Shown here piece after piece: positions 36,812-48,684 of a stretch of 64,000 bases of DNA. This DNA comes from Asterella californica (lineage: Eukaryota; Streptophyta; Marchantiopsida; Marchantiales; Aytoniaceae), in NCBI GenBank assembly GCA_036924285.1, contig JAYKYS010000001.1, positions 28,457,501-28,521,500 of the forward strand. The letters run 5' to 3'. The stretch's first letter is position 1; every line of letters begins with the position of its first letter. Under the pieces are notes generated by a model. That model had not been told where the DNA came from and did not search any database. It saw only the letters and a program-made list of their open reading frames with translations. The translations under genes and the position numbers were made by a program.

Positions 36812-39800
36812 ATGGCTAACGTTAGTGATAACCTACTTCATGATTATCATAAGTTAGATAGCACCAACTATCCAATATGGTGCTTCAAGGTTCAAGCCAT
36901 TTTCCAGAACTACGACTTATGGGACATAGTGTTGGGTGAGGAAGAAAGACCTATCGATTCACCAGCTACTGTCAAAGCTTGAAACAAAAGAGACCAACAA
37001 GCACTTGCTATCATCAAGATGACCATAAAAGACTCGGAAGTTATGGATATCTTAGAGGCTAAAACCTCTAAAGATGCTTGGGATACTTTCACCAAGAAGC
37101 ACGAAGGAGCAGCTAGAGGGAGGAAGAGAATGCTTCGCAGAAAGTTAAACACTTTGCAGATGGTTGCAGGCATCTCACTCGAAGAGCACTTCAATACTGT
37201 CAAAGGATTGCTACAACAACTGAAGAATCTGGGTGGAGGTATAGATGATGACGACTTGGTGCTTATAGTGCTCCAGAGTTTACCAGAACCGTATGAGCAC
37301 TTTGTCAAAGCAGTGGATGTTCGCAAAGAGCCTGTCTCATTTGAAGAACTGCAAACACTAGCTTTGCAAGAAGCAATGAATATCGAAACCAAGTCAACTC
37401 AAGCAACTACCACAAATGACTCAGCTTTCTTCTCCAAGAAGAGAGATCACAAACGTGTTAGACCTCAAGACTCACAACCAAAACAGAAGGAGCCTTGGGA
37501 CAACAAGAAAGTCAAATTCAACAAACGAGATTCAGAGGGCAACTCCAACAAACCCAAACCTGGGAACTGCAACTACTGTAAGAAACGTGGTCACTATGCA
37601 TATGAGTGCAGGAAGAAGGCATTTGATCAACGTTTCAACACTAACAACAGAGGAAACTTCGTACAGACAACTGATCACGAAGAGAAGCTGTTCTTCACTG
37701 CCATGTATACAGACACACATGACCAACAATGGTGGATTGACTCTGGAGCTTCAAATCATATCACCTCAAAGAAGGAGTGGTTTCAAGACTTTCATCCTCT
37801 TAATGGACCAGAGATTCGACTAGGAGATGGTAAGGGCTACCAAGTCCAAGGAGAAGGTAACATTCGTATTAAGCTACCTTCTGGACAGATAAGAATCATT
37901 GGAGGTGTCTGGTTTGTACCTGGTGTAGTGCATAATCTTCTGAGTGTTGGTAAACTTGCTGCGAACGGATTTCAACTGTCATTTGATGCTCAAGGATGTT
38001 CAATTCTTGACCAAGGATCTGTAGTAGCTACAGGGTTGAAGGTTGGCCACTTGTATGAGTTACAAGCCTTACCCTTAGTAGCTCCAGTTCTAGCTGCTGT
38101 AACAGAGACCAGCCAATTATGGCATCTACGACTTGGACATTTACACTATCAGAGAATGCAGAAGTTGTTTCATGAGAACTTAGCACTTGGTGTTTCCAAA
38201 CTCGCCCCTGTAAACACCTCGTGTGAAGTTTGTCTCAGATCTAAACAAACTCGAAGGAAGTTCTTTAAGACTACTGCAACAAGGGCAACAGATATCCTTC
38301 AGCTGTTACATATAGATCTCTGTGGACCTATTGAGACCATATCGCTTGGAGGTTCTAAATACTTTATGCTGGTTGTTGATGACTTCTCGAGATACATTTG
38401 GGTTTTCTTCCTCTTAAGAAAGTCTGAAGCACTCTCGAATCTTCAACAGCTTGTTAACATGGTGGAAAGACAGACTGGACAGCAAGTGAAGCAGCTACGA
38501 AGTGATAGAGGAGGAGAGTTCATTTCCAAGGCAGCTGACCAATATTTCGCTGAGAAGGGGATACTGCGGCAGTTGACTACAGCTTACACGCCTCAGCAAA
38601 ATGGAGTTGTTGAAAGAAAGAACAGAACTGTTGTGGAGATGGCAAGAAGTCTTCTTCTTGAGCAAGATCTTCCAAAAGATCTTTGGGCTGAAGCTGTCAA
38701 TACTGCGGTCTACCTTCTCAACAGAAGTCCAACAAATGCTGTCAACAACAAAACTCCATTCGAAGCCTTCACAGGGAAGAAACCAGACCTCTCTAACCTG
38801 CGAATTTTTGGATGTAAAGCATATGTTTCAACTCCTCGAAAATTACTCCAGAAGTTTGATGATAGATCTCAGCTATGTACATTCATTGGATATCCAGCAA
38901 GAGAAAAGGGATATAGGCTATTGAGTGCTGCAAGAAAGATCATCATCAGTCGAGATGTAGTGTTTTTAGAGGTCCCTTCATCTCGAAACTCACAACACCA
39001 TCTTTCTGACCTGCCACCTCTCTCTATCCAAGAACCTACTTCAGTGAACCATGAAGAAGAACCTCAAGCTCAACTAGAACCACCTCCTACACCACCCACA
39101 CAAGTTGAGCTTACTGAATCAGGTCCAACTACAGCAGATTCACCTCTCATTCATCAGCCTACTCCAGATTCGAATCTTGCTACCCAACCAAGGAGACCTA
39201 TCAGAACAAGGAAGGTTCCTGCAAGGCTAGAGGATTATATTCTCATGGCTGAAGCTCAAGGTGATGGAGAGACTATTACATTCGAGGAAGCTTTCAGTAA
39301 GGATCACTGGAGACGTGCTATGCAGGAAGAATATGATGCACTGCTCAAAAATGCAACCTGGAGCCTAGTACCTCTTCCAGCAAACAGGAAAGCACTTGGC
39401 TGTAAGTGGGTTTATAAGATCAAGAGGCATGCTGATGGAACTATTGAGAGATACAAGGCTCGCCTTGTTGCAAAAGGTTATTTGCAGACTGCAGGAGAAG
39501 ATTTTCAAGAGACCTTCACACCTGTGGTAAAACTTAACTCTATTCGAGTTCTTTGTGCTCTTGCAAAACAACATGGTTGGAAGTGTCTACAAATGGATGT
39601 TAAGAATGCATTCCTTAATGACATTCTTGAAGAAGATATCTACTTGCAGCAACCACCTGGTTTTGTTCGTCAAGGAAGTGAACAGTTAGTGTGCAAGCTA
39701 CACAAGGCATTATATGGCCTCAAACAAGCTCCAAGAGCTTGGTACACAAGAATCGACACCTTCTTGAAGCAGCAAGGCTTCTCTCCTACAAGAGGTGATC

Positions 39801-40837
39801 CAAACTTCTATGTTTTGATTACTTCTCAAGGTATTGTGTTACTGTTACTGTACGTGGATGACCTGATAATATCCGGAAGTAATCAAGGAGGAGTAAAGAA
39901 GATTCAGCAAGCTTTAATGCAAGAGTTTGATATGAAGGATCTAGGACTTCTCAACTTTTGTCTTGGAGTTCAGTTTCTGGAACACAACGAAATGTTATAC
40001 CTCTCTCAAGCAAGGTACACAGAAAGTATACTTCAGGATTTCCAGATGGAGAAGTGCAAGCCTGCGCCTACTCCTATGATTATCTCGAAAGAGTGGCAAA
40101 GTTCTTCTGTTGATGACGAGCAGGCAGATGCAACAGAGTTCAGGAAGCTGATCGGGAAGTTAATTTATCTGGCTGTCACTACAAGACCAGATATTTCGTT
40201 TGCAGTCAGCAAACTCAGTCAGAATATGGAGTCTCCCACACTTATGCATATGAGGGCAGCAAAGAGAGTTTTGCGCTACCTCAGGGGAACTACCAGCTAT
40301 GGGCTCAGATATAGCTCAGATAAGTCACTTGGACTTGTTGGATTTACAGATGCTGATTGGGCAGGTGATTCTACAGATCGTAAATCAATGTCTGGATTCG
40401 CATTTATGCTGGGAGGAGGTGTCATCACTTGGCAGTGTAAAAAGCAGCCAACTATTGCTTTATCCTCCTCTGAAGCAGAATATCGTGGCCTGTGTAATGC
40501 AGCACGAGAGGCCATTTGACTAAGATGGATGTTGGAGGATGTAGGTGTCAACCAAGACACTCCAACAGTAATCTGGACTGATAGCATGAGTGCAATAGCG
40601 TTGGCGAAAAATCCAGTGCATCATGCTAGAACAAAGCACATTGAAGTGCAAGTCCACTTCATCAGGGAGAAAATAATTTCGGGAGAGGTTGTTACTCAAT
40701 GGGTAACAACTGATAATCAAACTGCTGATATATTCATCAAGCCTTTGTCTTCAGACAGGTTTCAAAAATTGAGACTTGAACTTGATGTATATTCAATACC
40801 ACTGACATTAAGAGGGGATGTTAAAGATAATGTCTAG
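36812..40837 (+). pseudogene. Copia Gag-Pol polyprotein, two nonsense changes
   Basis: The frame from ATG 36,812 to TAG 40,837 (1,342 codons) is open except for TGA at codon 57 (36,980) and TGA at codon 1,236 (40,517). Each replaces a Trp codon normally found there (VKAW.KRD; AIWLRWM). Domains in order: UBN2-type gag; zinc knuckle C-X2-C-X4-H-X4-C (about 253-266); protease WWIDSGA (D310); integrase HHCC (about 436-475) and DDE with D about 500, D about 564 and E about 600; reverse transcriptase (KWVYKIK about 864; YVDD about 1,014); RNase H (DADWAG about 1,180; SSSEAEY). All catalytic motifs are intact. The tail extends 19 nt into the 3' LTR. As it stands it could not make full Gag-Pol without readthrough. 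Confidence 0.95.
40809..40818 (+). other. Copia polypurine tract
   Basis: TAAGAGGGGA directly precedes the TG of the 3' LTR, the priming site for plus-strand DNA synthesis. Confidence 0.85.
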
Positions 40838-41059
40838 TCTATAGTCACATCTATAGTCATCTCTATAGTCACCTCTATAAGTCACATCTATAGTCACCTC
40901 TATAGGCACATCTCTATGTCTAGTAACTGACTAATGACTAACCTCTGTCCATAGGTTAGAGTATATAACAACCCCTCTTGGGAGATGATGAGTCGACTGA
41001 TCCCTTTACTAATGTATCTTCCATAGTGGAGAGTATTCACTTGGTTTGGTTCTTAAACA
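40819..41059 (+). repeat. 3' LTR of Copia, facing the OMT gene
   Basis: Matches the 5' LTR except C for T at two sites and two fewer C in the ACAACCCC run. Its TATATAA box (40,962-40,968) is about 180 bp upstream of the OMT ATG in the same orientation, so it could drive OMT transcription. Confidence 0.95.
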
Positions 41060-41144
41060 TCCCGATCCTACGAGTCTACGAGGTGTAGAAGCAGTTCTAT
41101 CGGCGAGTGATAGAAATACTAGTCTCCGATTCCTGGGAAAAGAA

Positions 41145-42642
41145 ATGGCCCCCCAAGATCAAAACCAGCCCGACCCTTCGGTCCCCAATAGGGCTGACAA
41201 CAGGACGGACCCGAGGGCTCCTGACACGCAATCTAACGACACGGCTTTTGCGATGATGGACTTGTCGATGATAATGGAACTCCCGATGGCGCTGAAGGCT
41301 GCTATGACTCTTGGAGTCCCGAAGATCCTTGCAGGACGCTCTGTTCCCCTCACAGCAGAAGAAATCTTGTTGGAGATTCCGGGTTGTAAGAATAAGCACG
41401 ACAAGCTTGCTGCCGAAAATCTGAGCATCATTCTGGCCATCCTGGTGCACAACAATGTGTTTACTGATGAGTCGACTGGGGAGGAATCTGGGAGATCACC
41501 TCGCTATGGTCTCACGCCGCTTTCCAAATTGCTCGTGAAGGTGCCGGAGTCCACAGTGATGCGTGGGTTTTATCTGCATCAGCAAGCCAAGATCGTAAAA
41601 GCGTGGCTCCAACTGCATGAGGCAGTCCTCGACAGCAGTGCGCGACCGTTTGAAGTTGCCAACGGAGTGACACTCTGGGAAGCGTTCGCCCAAGACAAGG
41701 AACTTGCCGCCCTGTTCCACAGCGCCTTCCAGTCTTCAGTCGAGGTGGCGTCGTCCAAACTTCTCCAGGTCTATGATGGCTTCGAAGGTGTAGAAACTCT
41801 GGTAGATGTAGGAGGAAGCTACGGCGCGTTGCTCGGTGCCATCGTTCAAGCAAAGCCTCACATTCGAGGAATAAATTTCGATCGTCCTCATATTATCGCC
41901 TCAGCGTCTGATGTACCTGGTCAGTCAACTCTGCACATCCCATCCTATCGTGAGACGCAGTAATAGCAGTAATATATACACGCATCGTCACGACGTGAGC
42001 AGGGTTTCAGATCTCGTACTTCCATTAGCGAGTCCACGGGCGTGCCCATTCCTCATCAGACAGCTTGTTCGGATGAGTACGGGAGTTTGGCGTACATATT
42101 ACATACTTATTAGTTGTGATGACTGATACAATCGTCGTCGGGTGTTGTTGAATATCTCTCCAGGTGTGGAACACATTGCGGGTGATTTCTTCGAGAGCGT
42201 ACCAAAGGGAGATGCAATTGTTCTTAAGGTAATTAACTTGAAAGTGCAACGGCATCGTTTGTAGTGAGGGATTAATTTGTCTATATGGTACTAGGCTAAG
42301 CGTTCAATTAAGTCCTAACCGAAATCTACTGTTTTGCGGCAGTCTATCCTGCACGACTGGAACGACGACCAGTGTATCAGAATCTTGGAGAACTGTAGAA
42401 AGTCACTACCCGTGTCGGGCAAGGTGATACTATTTGAACAAGTGCTCATGCCCCTTTCGAACAAAAGCTTGAAAGCTAAAATGGGACACAAGCTGAATCT
42501 GACAATGCTGGCCACCTGCGACGGCAAAGAAAGATATGCTGAAGACTGGTCAAATCTCATCTCTGCTGCAGGATTTCCACGGCACAGAATCATCAAAGTC
42601 CCCAACAGTTATTTTGACATCATCGAAGCTTCCATGTCTTGA
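41145..42642 (+). CDS. Caffeic-acid-type (COMT-like) O-methyltransferase
   Basis: SAM-dependent class II plant O-methyltransferase of phenolic hydroxyls; substrate unknown (phenylpropanoid or flavonoid type). Three exons: 41,145-41,919, 42,164-42,228 and 42,343-42,642, giving 379 residues, close to the family's usual 350-380. Introns of 244 and 114 bp have GT-AG ends and join in frame (VPG/VEHIAGDFFESV and VLK/SILHDWND). The N-terminal helical dimerisation domain covers about 40-170. The SAM motif DVGGSYG is at about 220-227; the GDFF and DAIVLK blocks follow. The catalytic His is H284 in LHDWND, and GKERYAEDW holds the late acidic site. ATG 41,145 is chosen because it begins the family-like N-terminus; upstream in-frame sequence is leader and LTR without ATG. 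The coding sequence is intact although Copia interrupts the leader. Confidence 0.9.
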
Positions 42643-43830
42643 CACAACAGACTCACAAGCTACAAGTCACACTGATCGAGTGGATAGGAAGGCTTCTGGG
42701 AAAATGTGAGGATCTCATCGGTACTCATGTATTCATGGTCAGGATAAGGATTTCACAACCGTCACCTTTGGAACAGGATCAGTACGACCTCATGTGCGGA
42801 TTTTGTTTAGGGAAGGTTTAGTACAAAGTGAGAAGTGCATATTAAGCCTTACGCACCCACGATCCACGGGCAACTGGCTGGTGCCATTCTGATCATTCTT
42901 GACGATCACCGCAACTCTTCCGTGATATATATGCAATATATTGAGCCCAATTATGATCAATCATGTCAACTCACTGTTCATGTTTGCTGACCAGGTCAAC
43001 AACTTTGAATTTCACGAAACAAGAGCTCAAATCATCGGTTGCATATCAGGAAGTCGTTGTGAAAAGTTCTGTCTGAAAGTCGTTGTGAAAGTTATGTAAT
43101 TCTTGGTTTCTTCCATTCATAAATTAGAAGTAAAAATACTTTTGTTCCTTATAACGAAGGTTGGTAGATGGTTGAGTCTCAGACTTCTAAGGGAAAGGTA
43201 TGGGGTTCATACCCTTCTGCTCTCTCGGTTGGAGGTGCAACAAAGTCTCTGTTGTATGAATCTGATTCTGATCCAAGTACTCCGTGGTTATCCACAAAGG
43301 ACAATCTGGTCCGATTACGTTGTGGTTACCCACAAAGGACAGTTTCATGTCTTTGAAAAGATAAACGAACAAGATAAAAAAACTTTCATTTAATATATAT
43401 ATATATATAATATATTTCTCGATGTTCATGGCCTTTAGCCAAGTTCACTTGCGCAGTACAATACTACTACCCATGTATCCTCTAACTCTGGAAAATCCAG
43501 TGTTCATGTTGTAAACTCTATTAGTTCAAAAGGTTAACATCAATTGTTCAAAACATTCATTCGAATATTCTAAATATTGTGAATGTATAATCTAAATTAT
43601 GATCTCAATAGTACAAATCTGCACTGAAAATGTATAAAATTAAGTTCTGAATGTACATTATATTTTCGAACTATATCATTACTTAAGATTAATTATTGTT
43701 GATAAAATATACATTCTAATAATTAAATTTATCATATTAAATTTAATTATTAGAATCATAGATCTTAGTAACCATTAAACATATTTATTATATATTATTA
43801 TTAAATATAATTTTAAAATACTCATATTAA
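42643..43830. other. OMT downstream region, no gene
   Basis: The sequence is AT-rich. A short imperfect repeat (GTGGTTAYCCACAAAGGACA) occurs at about 43,283 and 43,322, and a TA dinucleotide run lies at about 43,393-43,412. No coding or RNA gene was recognised. Confidence 0.5.
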
Positions 43831-44325
43831 TATATAATTTTATAAAATAATACTCAAGATATACTCAAAATGAAAAAGATTAAAAATATATATAAACTAA
43901 CATAAGAATTACATTATTATAGTCAAGCTTAAGTTTTCTAAGAAAAATTTAGAAACATCCGCAAGTTTCGTAGATTTTTTATTATGATTGTCCTCACATA
44001 GGTCTAAAGTATTGGTCTTGCACAAAAAGAACGCTATAATGAAAATAATGAATAGATGAATCTTGAATATTTATTGAAAATTTTACTTATGATAGTTTTT
44101 ACAGTTAACAGAGATATAACAAATCTTCGCAAGATTGAATACAATCTTTTTGCGAGTGATATTATGTTAAACCTTAGACTTAAAATGTTTCAAGACAAAC
44201 TTCTTCAGATTTAGAGTACAAGACGAAAACTACAAATGCAAAAGTGTATTTTCTATGAACATTCTGAATCTGATTGTCTTCATGCAGATATTAATTATTT
44301 ATTTTTAATATGATCCAAATTCAAA
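43831..44325 (+). repeat. AT-rich dispersed repeat, copy 1 (partner 46,046-46,741)
   Basis: Shares TATATAATTTTATAAAATAA at its start and GCAGATATTAATTATTTATT at its end with the partner. The partner has an extra internal tandem copy of about 200 bp. Confidence 0.85.
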
Positions 44326-45467
44326 GAATATTAAATACAGTCATTAATATTGCACTACTGTTTATAGTTATTTTAGACAAAACTGAATGAAAAGTGTTAT
44401 GACTCTATTGAACGTCTTGACTGTGATTGTCCTCGTGTAGATTTTAATTATTTATTTTAAATTTTATTTGAACCTCAGAAATATATTAAATACATTCATC
44501 AATATTGCATTATTGCACTAAACCTTTTAGAGATTAAATTGGATATTTTGAAAGTGATAATAAATAGAAAACATAAAAATAATGAAAATAATTTTAATTA
44601 CACAAAAATACAAACTTTTATTAAATGCATACACGGATGTACATGTTTTATCTAGATTTTTGTCTTTTGCAAAATATGGATTCTGATCTTTGGTATTGTA
44701 AAATATATTCTAGAGTATTCTAAAGTATTTTTGTAATCATCTGCATATTTTGCAAGTGAAAATAAACATAAATATTAAAATGAATTAAAACATGCACATA
44801 AATACAAACAGAGTGAATTAAAACAAGTATTATTTGCACAAAATACAAAATTTTATTAATTAGACATACATGGATGTATGTGTTTTATCTACATTTTTGT
44901 CTATATATAATCTTTATTCCGAACTTTGGTAAGATATTCTAAGGCATTTTTGTAATCTTCCGCATTCCATACATCTTCATTACCCAGAAATCCTAAAGTT
45001 TGAACAACATATCAGTCATTAACTTATTTCAAATTTGAAGAACAAATCGGTTAATGACAGGATTTGAAAGAGTTTGGACCATGCTTCCCTACTGGAAAAA
45101 GAATCATAACACCATAGCAATACGAAATTATAAACGAGCTTTAAAACATCAAGTATATAATCAAAAGTGAAAATAACAAAGGGAAAACAAGGCATTCAAC
45201 ACATCGGTACACATCCGATCAAGCTCTTGGCGCTGGACGCAGTGCCCCCAAATGCATGTCAAAACAGTGCAACAGAAAAACCCCTTAGGTCTTGCAGCCC
45301 TCTCCGCAGATAGTTCGTGTATTCATTCCATCTTTTCCGACCTTGCGTCACTTCTAAACGCCGGGAGGATTTGTTAATCACTCCTCGTACGTAAATAGGT
45401 GGTACTGAATAAAGCCATTTCGTGACACATATCGTCTTAGATTCATGAATTGGTTTTCTCACCCTCA
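44326..45467. other. AT-rich stretch, no gene
   Basis: It contains looser echoes of the neighbouring AT repeat (ATTGCATTATTGCACTA; ACATGGATGTA). A minus-strand frame at 45,259-45,594 straddles the next repeat and has no recognised domain. Confidence 0.4.
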
Positions 45468-46038
45468 CAGGAAGACATTTCAATATTACACTTCTCCTTG
45501 AACCTAATAGCACTCCAAATAAAATACACTCCTGGAGGTACTTATCGGTGCAAAATGAAATTTCTTTACCTTGCCTGTCTTTAAGGTGTTTCACAAGGTG
45601 CTATTTTCAACTCTGTATATCAAATAGTGCTATAAAGAACGTACGAATTATATTATACTCATTTTGCACTATCTAAACTTCTATTGGTGTTATTGCACAA
45701 CCGAGGATTGTTTGATCTGACCGAGCACATGCAAAAACTGTTGGAGCCTCTGCGGAGCTCTTTGGCCGTCTTACAGAAGAAGTTCTGTCCACCATCGATT
45801 CTCTCCAGCAGGTTTTGCAGCTGAACGTTAATAGACCGAGCGGCTGGCGTCGTCTGAAGGATTGGGTACTTCGAAATCCAGATTCACGAAAGGGAGCTTC
45901 ATATCCCGACAGACGTGGAAAAACAGCAACAAGCTCCACAAAAACACGAGCAGCCACGAGCGCTACATCCTCTTCTGGTGCTCAATCACCCGCGTCGTCA
46001 TGTGGATGGAAGCCCTCTGAATCTCAAGTGGACAATGG
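45468..46038 (+). repeat. Mosaic repeat, copy inverted relative to 23,222-23,977
   Basis: Contains a single copy of the block tandemly repeated in the partner. On the plus strand it holds an open coding-like fragment (about 45,727-46,058) with a predicted helical segment AELFGRLTEEVLSTIDSLQQ. It abuts the AT repeat at 46,046 almost directly. Confidence 0.85.
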
Positions 46039-46045
46039 TTCAGTT

Positions 46046-46741
46046 TATATAATTTTATAAAATAATACACCAAATATACTCAAAATGAAAAAGATTAAAA
46101 ATATATATAAACTAACATAAGAATTGCATTATTATAGTCAAGCTTAAGTTTTGTAAGAAAAATGTGAAAACATCCGCAAGTTTCATAGATTTTTTATTAT
46201 GATTGTCCTCACATAGGTTAAAGTATTGGTCTTGCACAAATAGAACGCTATAAATGGAAATAATGAATAGATGAATCTTGAATATTTATTGAAAATTTTA
46301 GTTATGATAGTTTTTACAGTTAACTTAGATATAACTAAATCTTCCCAAGATTGAATACAAACTTTTTGCGAGTGATATTATGTTAAACGTTAGACTTAAA
46401 TATTTCAAGAAAAACATTTTCAGATTTAGAGTACAAGATGAAGACTATAAATGCAAAGGTTTATTTTCTATGAACATTCTGAATGTGATTGTCTTCATGC
46501 AGATATTAATTATTTACAGTTAACTTAGATATAACTAAATCTTCCCAAGATTGAATACAAACTTTTTGCGAGTGATATTATGTTAAACGTTAGACTTAAA
46601 TGTTTCAAGAAAAACATTTTCAGATTTAGAGTACAAGATGAAGACTATAAATGCAAAGGTTTATTTTCTATGAACATTCTGAATGTGATTGTCTTCATGC
46701 AGATATTAATTATTTATTTTTAATATGATCCAAATTCAAAC
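46046..46741 (+). repeat. AT-rich dispersed repeat, copy 2, with 200-bp tandem duplication
   Basis: ACAGTTAACTTAGATATAAC starts at 46,316 and again at 46,516. The two 200-bp units differ by about one base, so the duplication is recent. The rest is collinear with 43,831-44,325. Confidence 0.9.
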
Positions 46742-47926
46742 AAGTTGCTACGCATGCAATGGAATTGCAAGGGCTATGCATTTGCAAGACCTCACAATTC
46801 TATTTGGTGAAATCTGTGAAGGTGAATCTTAAAATGAAATCCATCTTTTCTCAGAGTCTTAGAAAATGTTATATGTGAAGGTGTAATTCTAGAAATGTAG
46901 ATGAATGTTGAAGAAACAACGGAAATTAATATAGTCTTTGAAAGCCATGATAAGATTATCTTCAGATACTGAAAAAAGTAGTTTATAATTTTATGTGAGT
47001 CAAAATGGGCATCTTTCAACATGTCTTCATATACTGGTAGTAACATGTCTGCATCTTTTATGCAAATATGTACTTGTGAATCTTCGGGTCATTTTGAAGA
47101 TAATGATCTTAAGATTATCTTTGGATGTATGATAATGTAGAAGTTGATGAGTGTTTGGACCGATTCAGAGGTAGTGATCTGTTGCAACTGCAGAGAAGAA
47201 CATTTAGAAATATTGTGGAGGTTAGGAAGGATAGTCCTAGACTGTGTCATTACATACATTTCAAAATTTACAGAAGTTAAGAAAAGATACATATATGACA
47301 TTGTACTAGTTTTCATTTTGTGTATGATGCAATTATTGTTAAGAAATATGAAGGACTATATGATGTCATAATTATTAAAATTAGCTTTAATTTGATGCAT
47401 ATGAATTTGTATTAAATGGTTCGATGAGCGTATGAAGAAAATAAATAGACTAATTTGTTTAGCTACATGAAAATATATTAACATATGATGATAGTTGAAA
47501 TGAAAAAGTAAACAATGGAGAATTTGAGAGATGTTGTGAAGATTATGTACATTAGAATATCAATAATATATAAGATATGCAAGAAATGTATAGAATGATT
47601 TGAATGTTGAGGTCGTCTTGAGAACAATGATGAACCGTAACTGCGAAACAAAACATTTGGAATATTATGGATGTTAGAATGAACATGTTTATATTATATT
47701 GAATAATTATGAATACACACATTTAGGAATTTTGCAAAGTCAATAGCTCATGACATGATGATGATTTACAATTTATATAAAAAATATTTTTTTTCAAGAA
47801 ATGTAAAATGGAGTACCTTGTTTCGCAAGTGTTGAAAATCTCTTGAATCTAGAATATATGGTCATGAACATCACTCGTATAGCTTGATTGATGAGTACAC
47901 GAAGAAAAGAATATTGGATTTGTTTT
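46742..47926. other. AT-rich; no domain seen; may hold the transposon 3' end
   Basis: Short frames on both strands match nothing. The 3' terminus of the rolling-circle element on the minus strand should lie in or near this interval, but I could not fix it by eye. Confidence 0.35.
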
Positions 47927-48604
47927 TCACGTAAATGAGAACATATTAACATGTGATGGCTTTTTATAGAGAATAAAAATAGGATCAAGATCTGTCCAAT
48001 AAGCATGTGATGATGAAGAGAGATTTTCATATTGAGGAACGTTAGTCCATATTTGATCTAGATTTGAACCGTATTTTGTGGTTGGTTTTGTGAAAGTTGG
48101 AAAAAAGTTGAATGAATTCATGAAAGATGCGAAAGATGTAGTTTGATGATCATCAATTTTGAGCAGATCGATATTGAAATCTCCTATGATTATCGTGGGA
48201 TAATCCTTAGGTATGTTTTGAATAATGGTAGCAAAATTGATCAAAAACGCATCGACATGCATACGAGGAGATTTGTATACAACTATGATGTGAATTGCAC
48301 GACGAGTTAGAATGTTGAAATCTGTAGAAATTATTTCCATGTTATGAGTTCCAAAAATATTATGTGCCGAGAGTTGCATTATGTTTCGATATGTTAGTAG
48401 CAAACCTTGACTTGTGTGCGTATGTGTATATTGAAAGCGTTCGATGTCTATGAAATACGAAACAGAAGTAGGATTTTGTATAAGTGTCTCACTGAAGCAC
48501 AAAATATCAGATAGTTGATCTGCTCGAACATCTAGGTGATGTTTTATTAATGATCTTGTGTTTAGAAATTGTATGAGCATGTAAGTGGAAGATGAGATAT
48601 TCAT
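47927..48604 (-). pseudogene. Helentron endonuclease domain (exonuclease-endonuclease-phosphatase fold)
   Basis: This is a 225-residue open frame of the AP-like endonuclease family that Helentrons share with non-LTR retrotransposons. NTRSL (15-19), the metal-binding SET (38-40), GDFNIDL (141-147) and the LDQIWTN block (182-188) are present and correctly spaced. The final SDH motif, which carries the catalytic His, reads TDL (204-206), so catalysis is likely lost. The protein probably formed the C-terminal part of the Rep-Hel polyprotein just upstream, now separated by a frame break. Beyond residue 225 similarity fades, with continuation in another frame to about 47,800. Confidence 0.8.
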
Positions 48605-48684
48605 TTGAAGATCATGGATGTGGAATTACCACGATGATTTAAGTTTCAAGCGGTCTATTTCGAGAGTGACTCTGTTGTCTACAA

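Larger units (their letters stand above)
36102..41059 (+). mobile_element. Ty1/Copia LTR retrotransposon, nearly complete
   Basis: A 4,958-bp element with two LTRs (243 and 241 bp, TG...CA ends), a PBS matching initiator-Met tRNA, a purine tract before the 3' LTR and a 5-bp target duplication. The internal order gag, protease, integrase, reverse transcriptase, RNase H is diagnostic for Copia. The LTRs differ by two substitutions and one 2-bp C-run indel, so insertion was recent. It lies in the same orientation as the OMT gene, inside that gene's 5' leader. The untranslated stretch 36,357-36,811 between PBS and gag contains no other gene. Confidence 0.97.

Noticed and set aside
36980..40519. 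TGA read as a sense codon or programmed readthrough in the Copia polyprotein
   Set aside because: Both positions are conserved Trp in the family and the host genes here use TGA as a normal stop (OMT ends in TGA), so mutation is simpler.
41046..41144. An N-terminal extension of the OMT frame starting inside the Copia 3' LTR
   Set aside because: It would need a TTG start; this stretch is leader plus LTR, and the family-like N-terminus begins at ATG 41,145.
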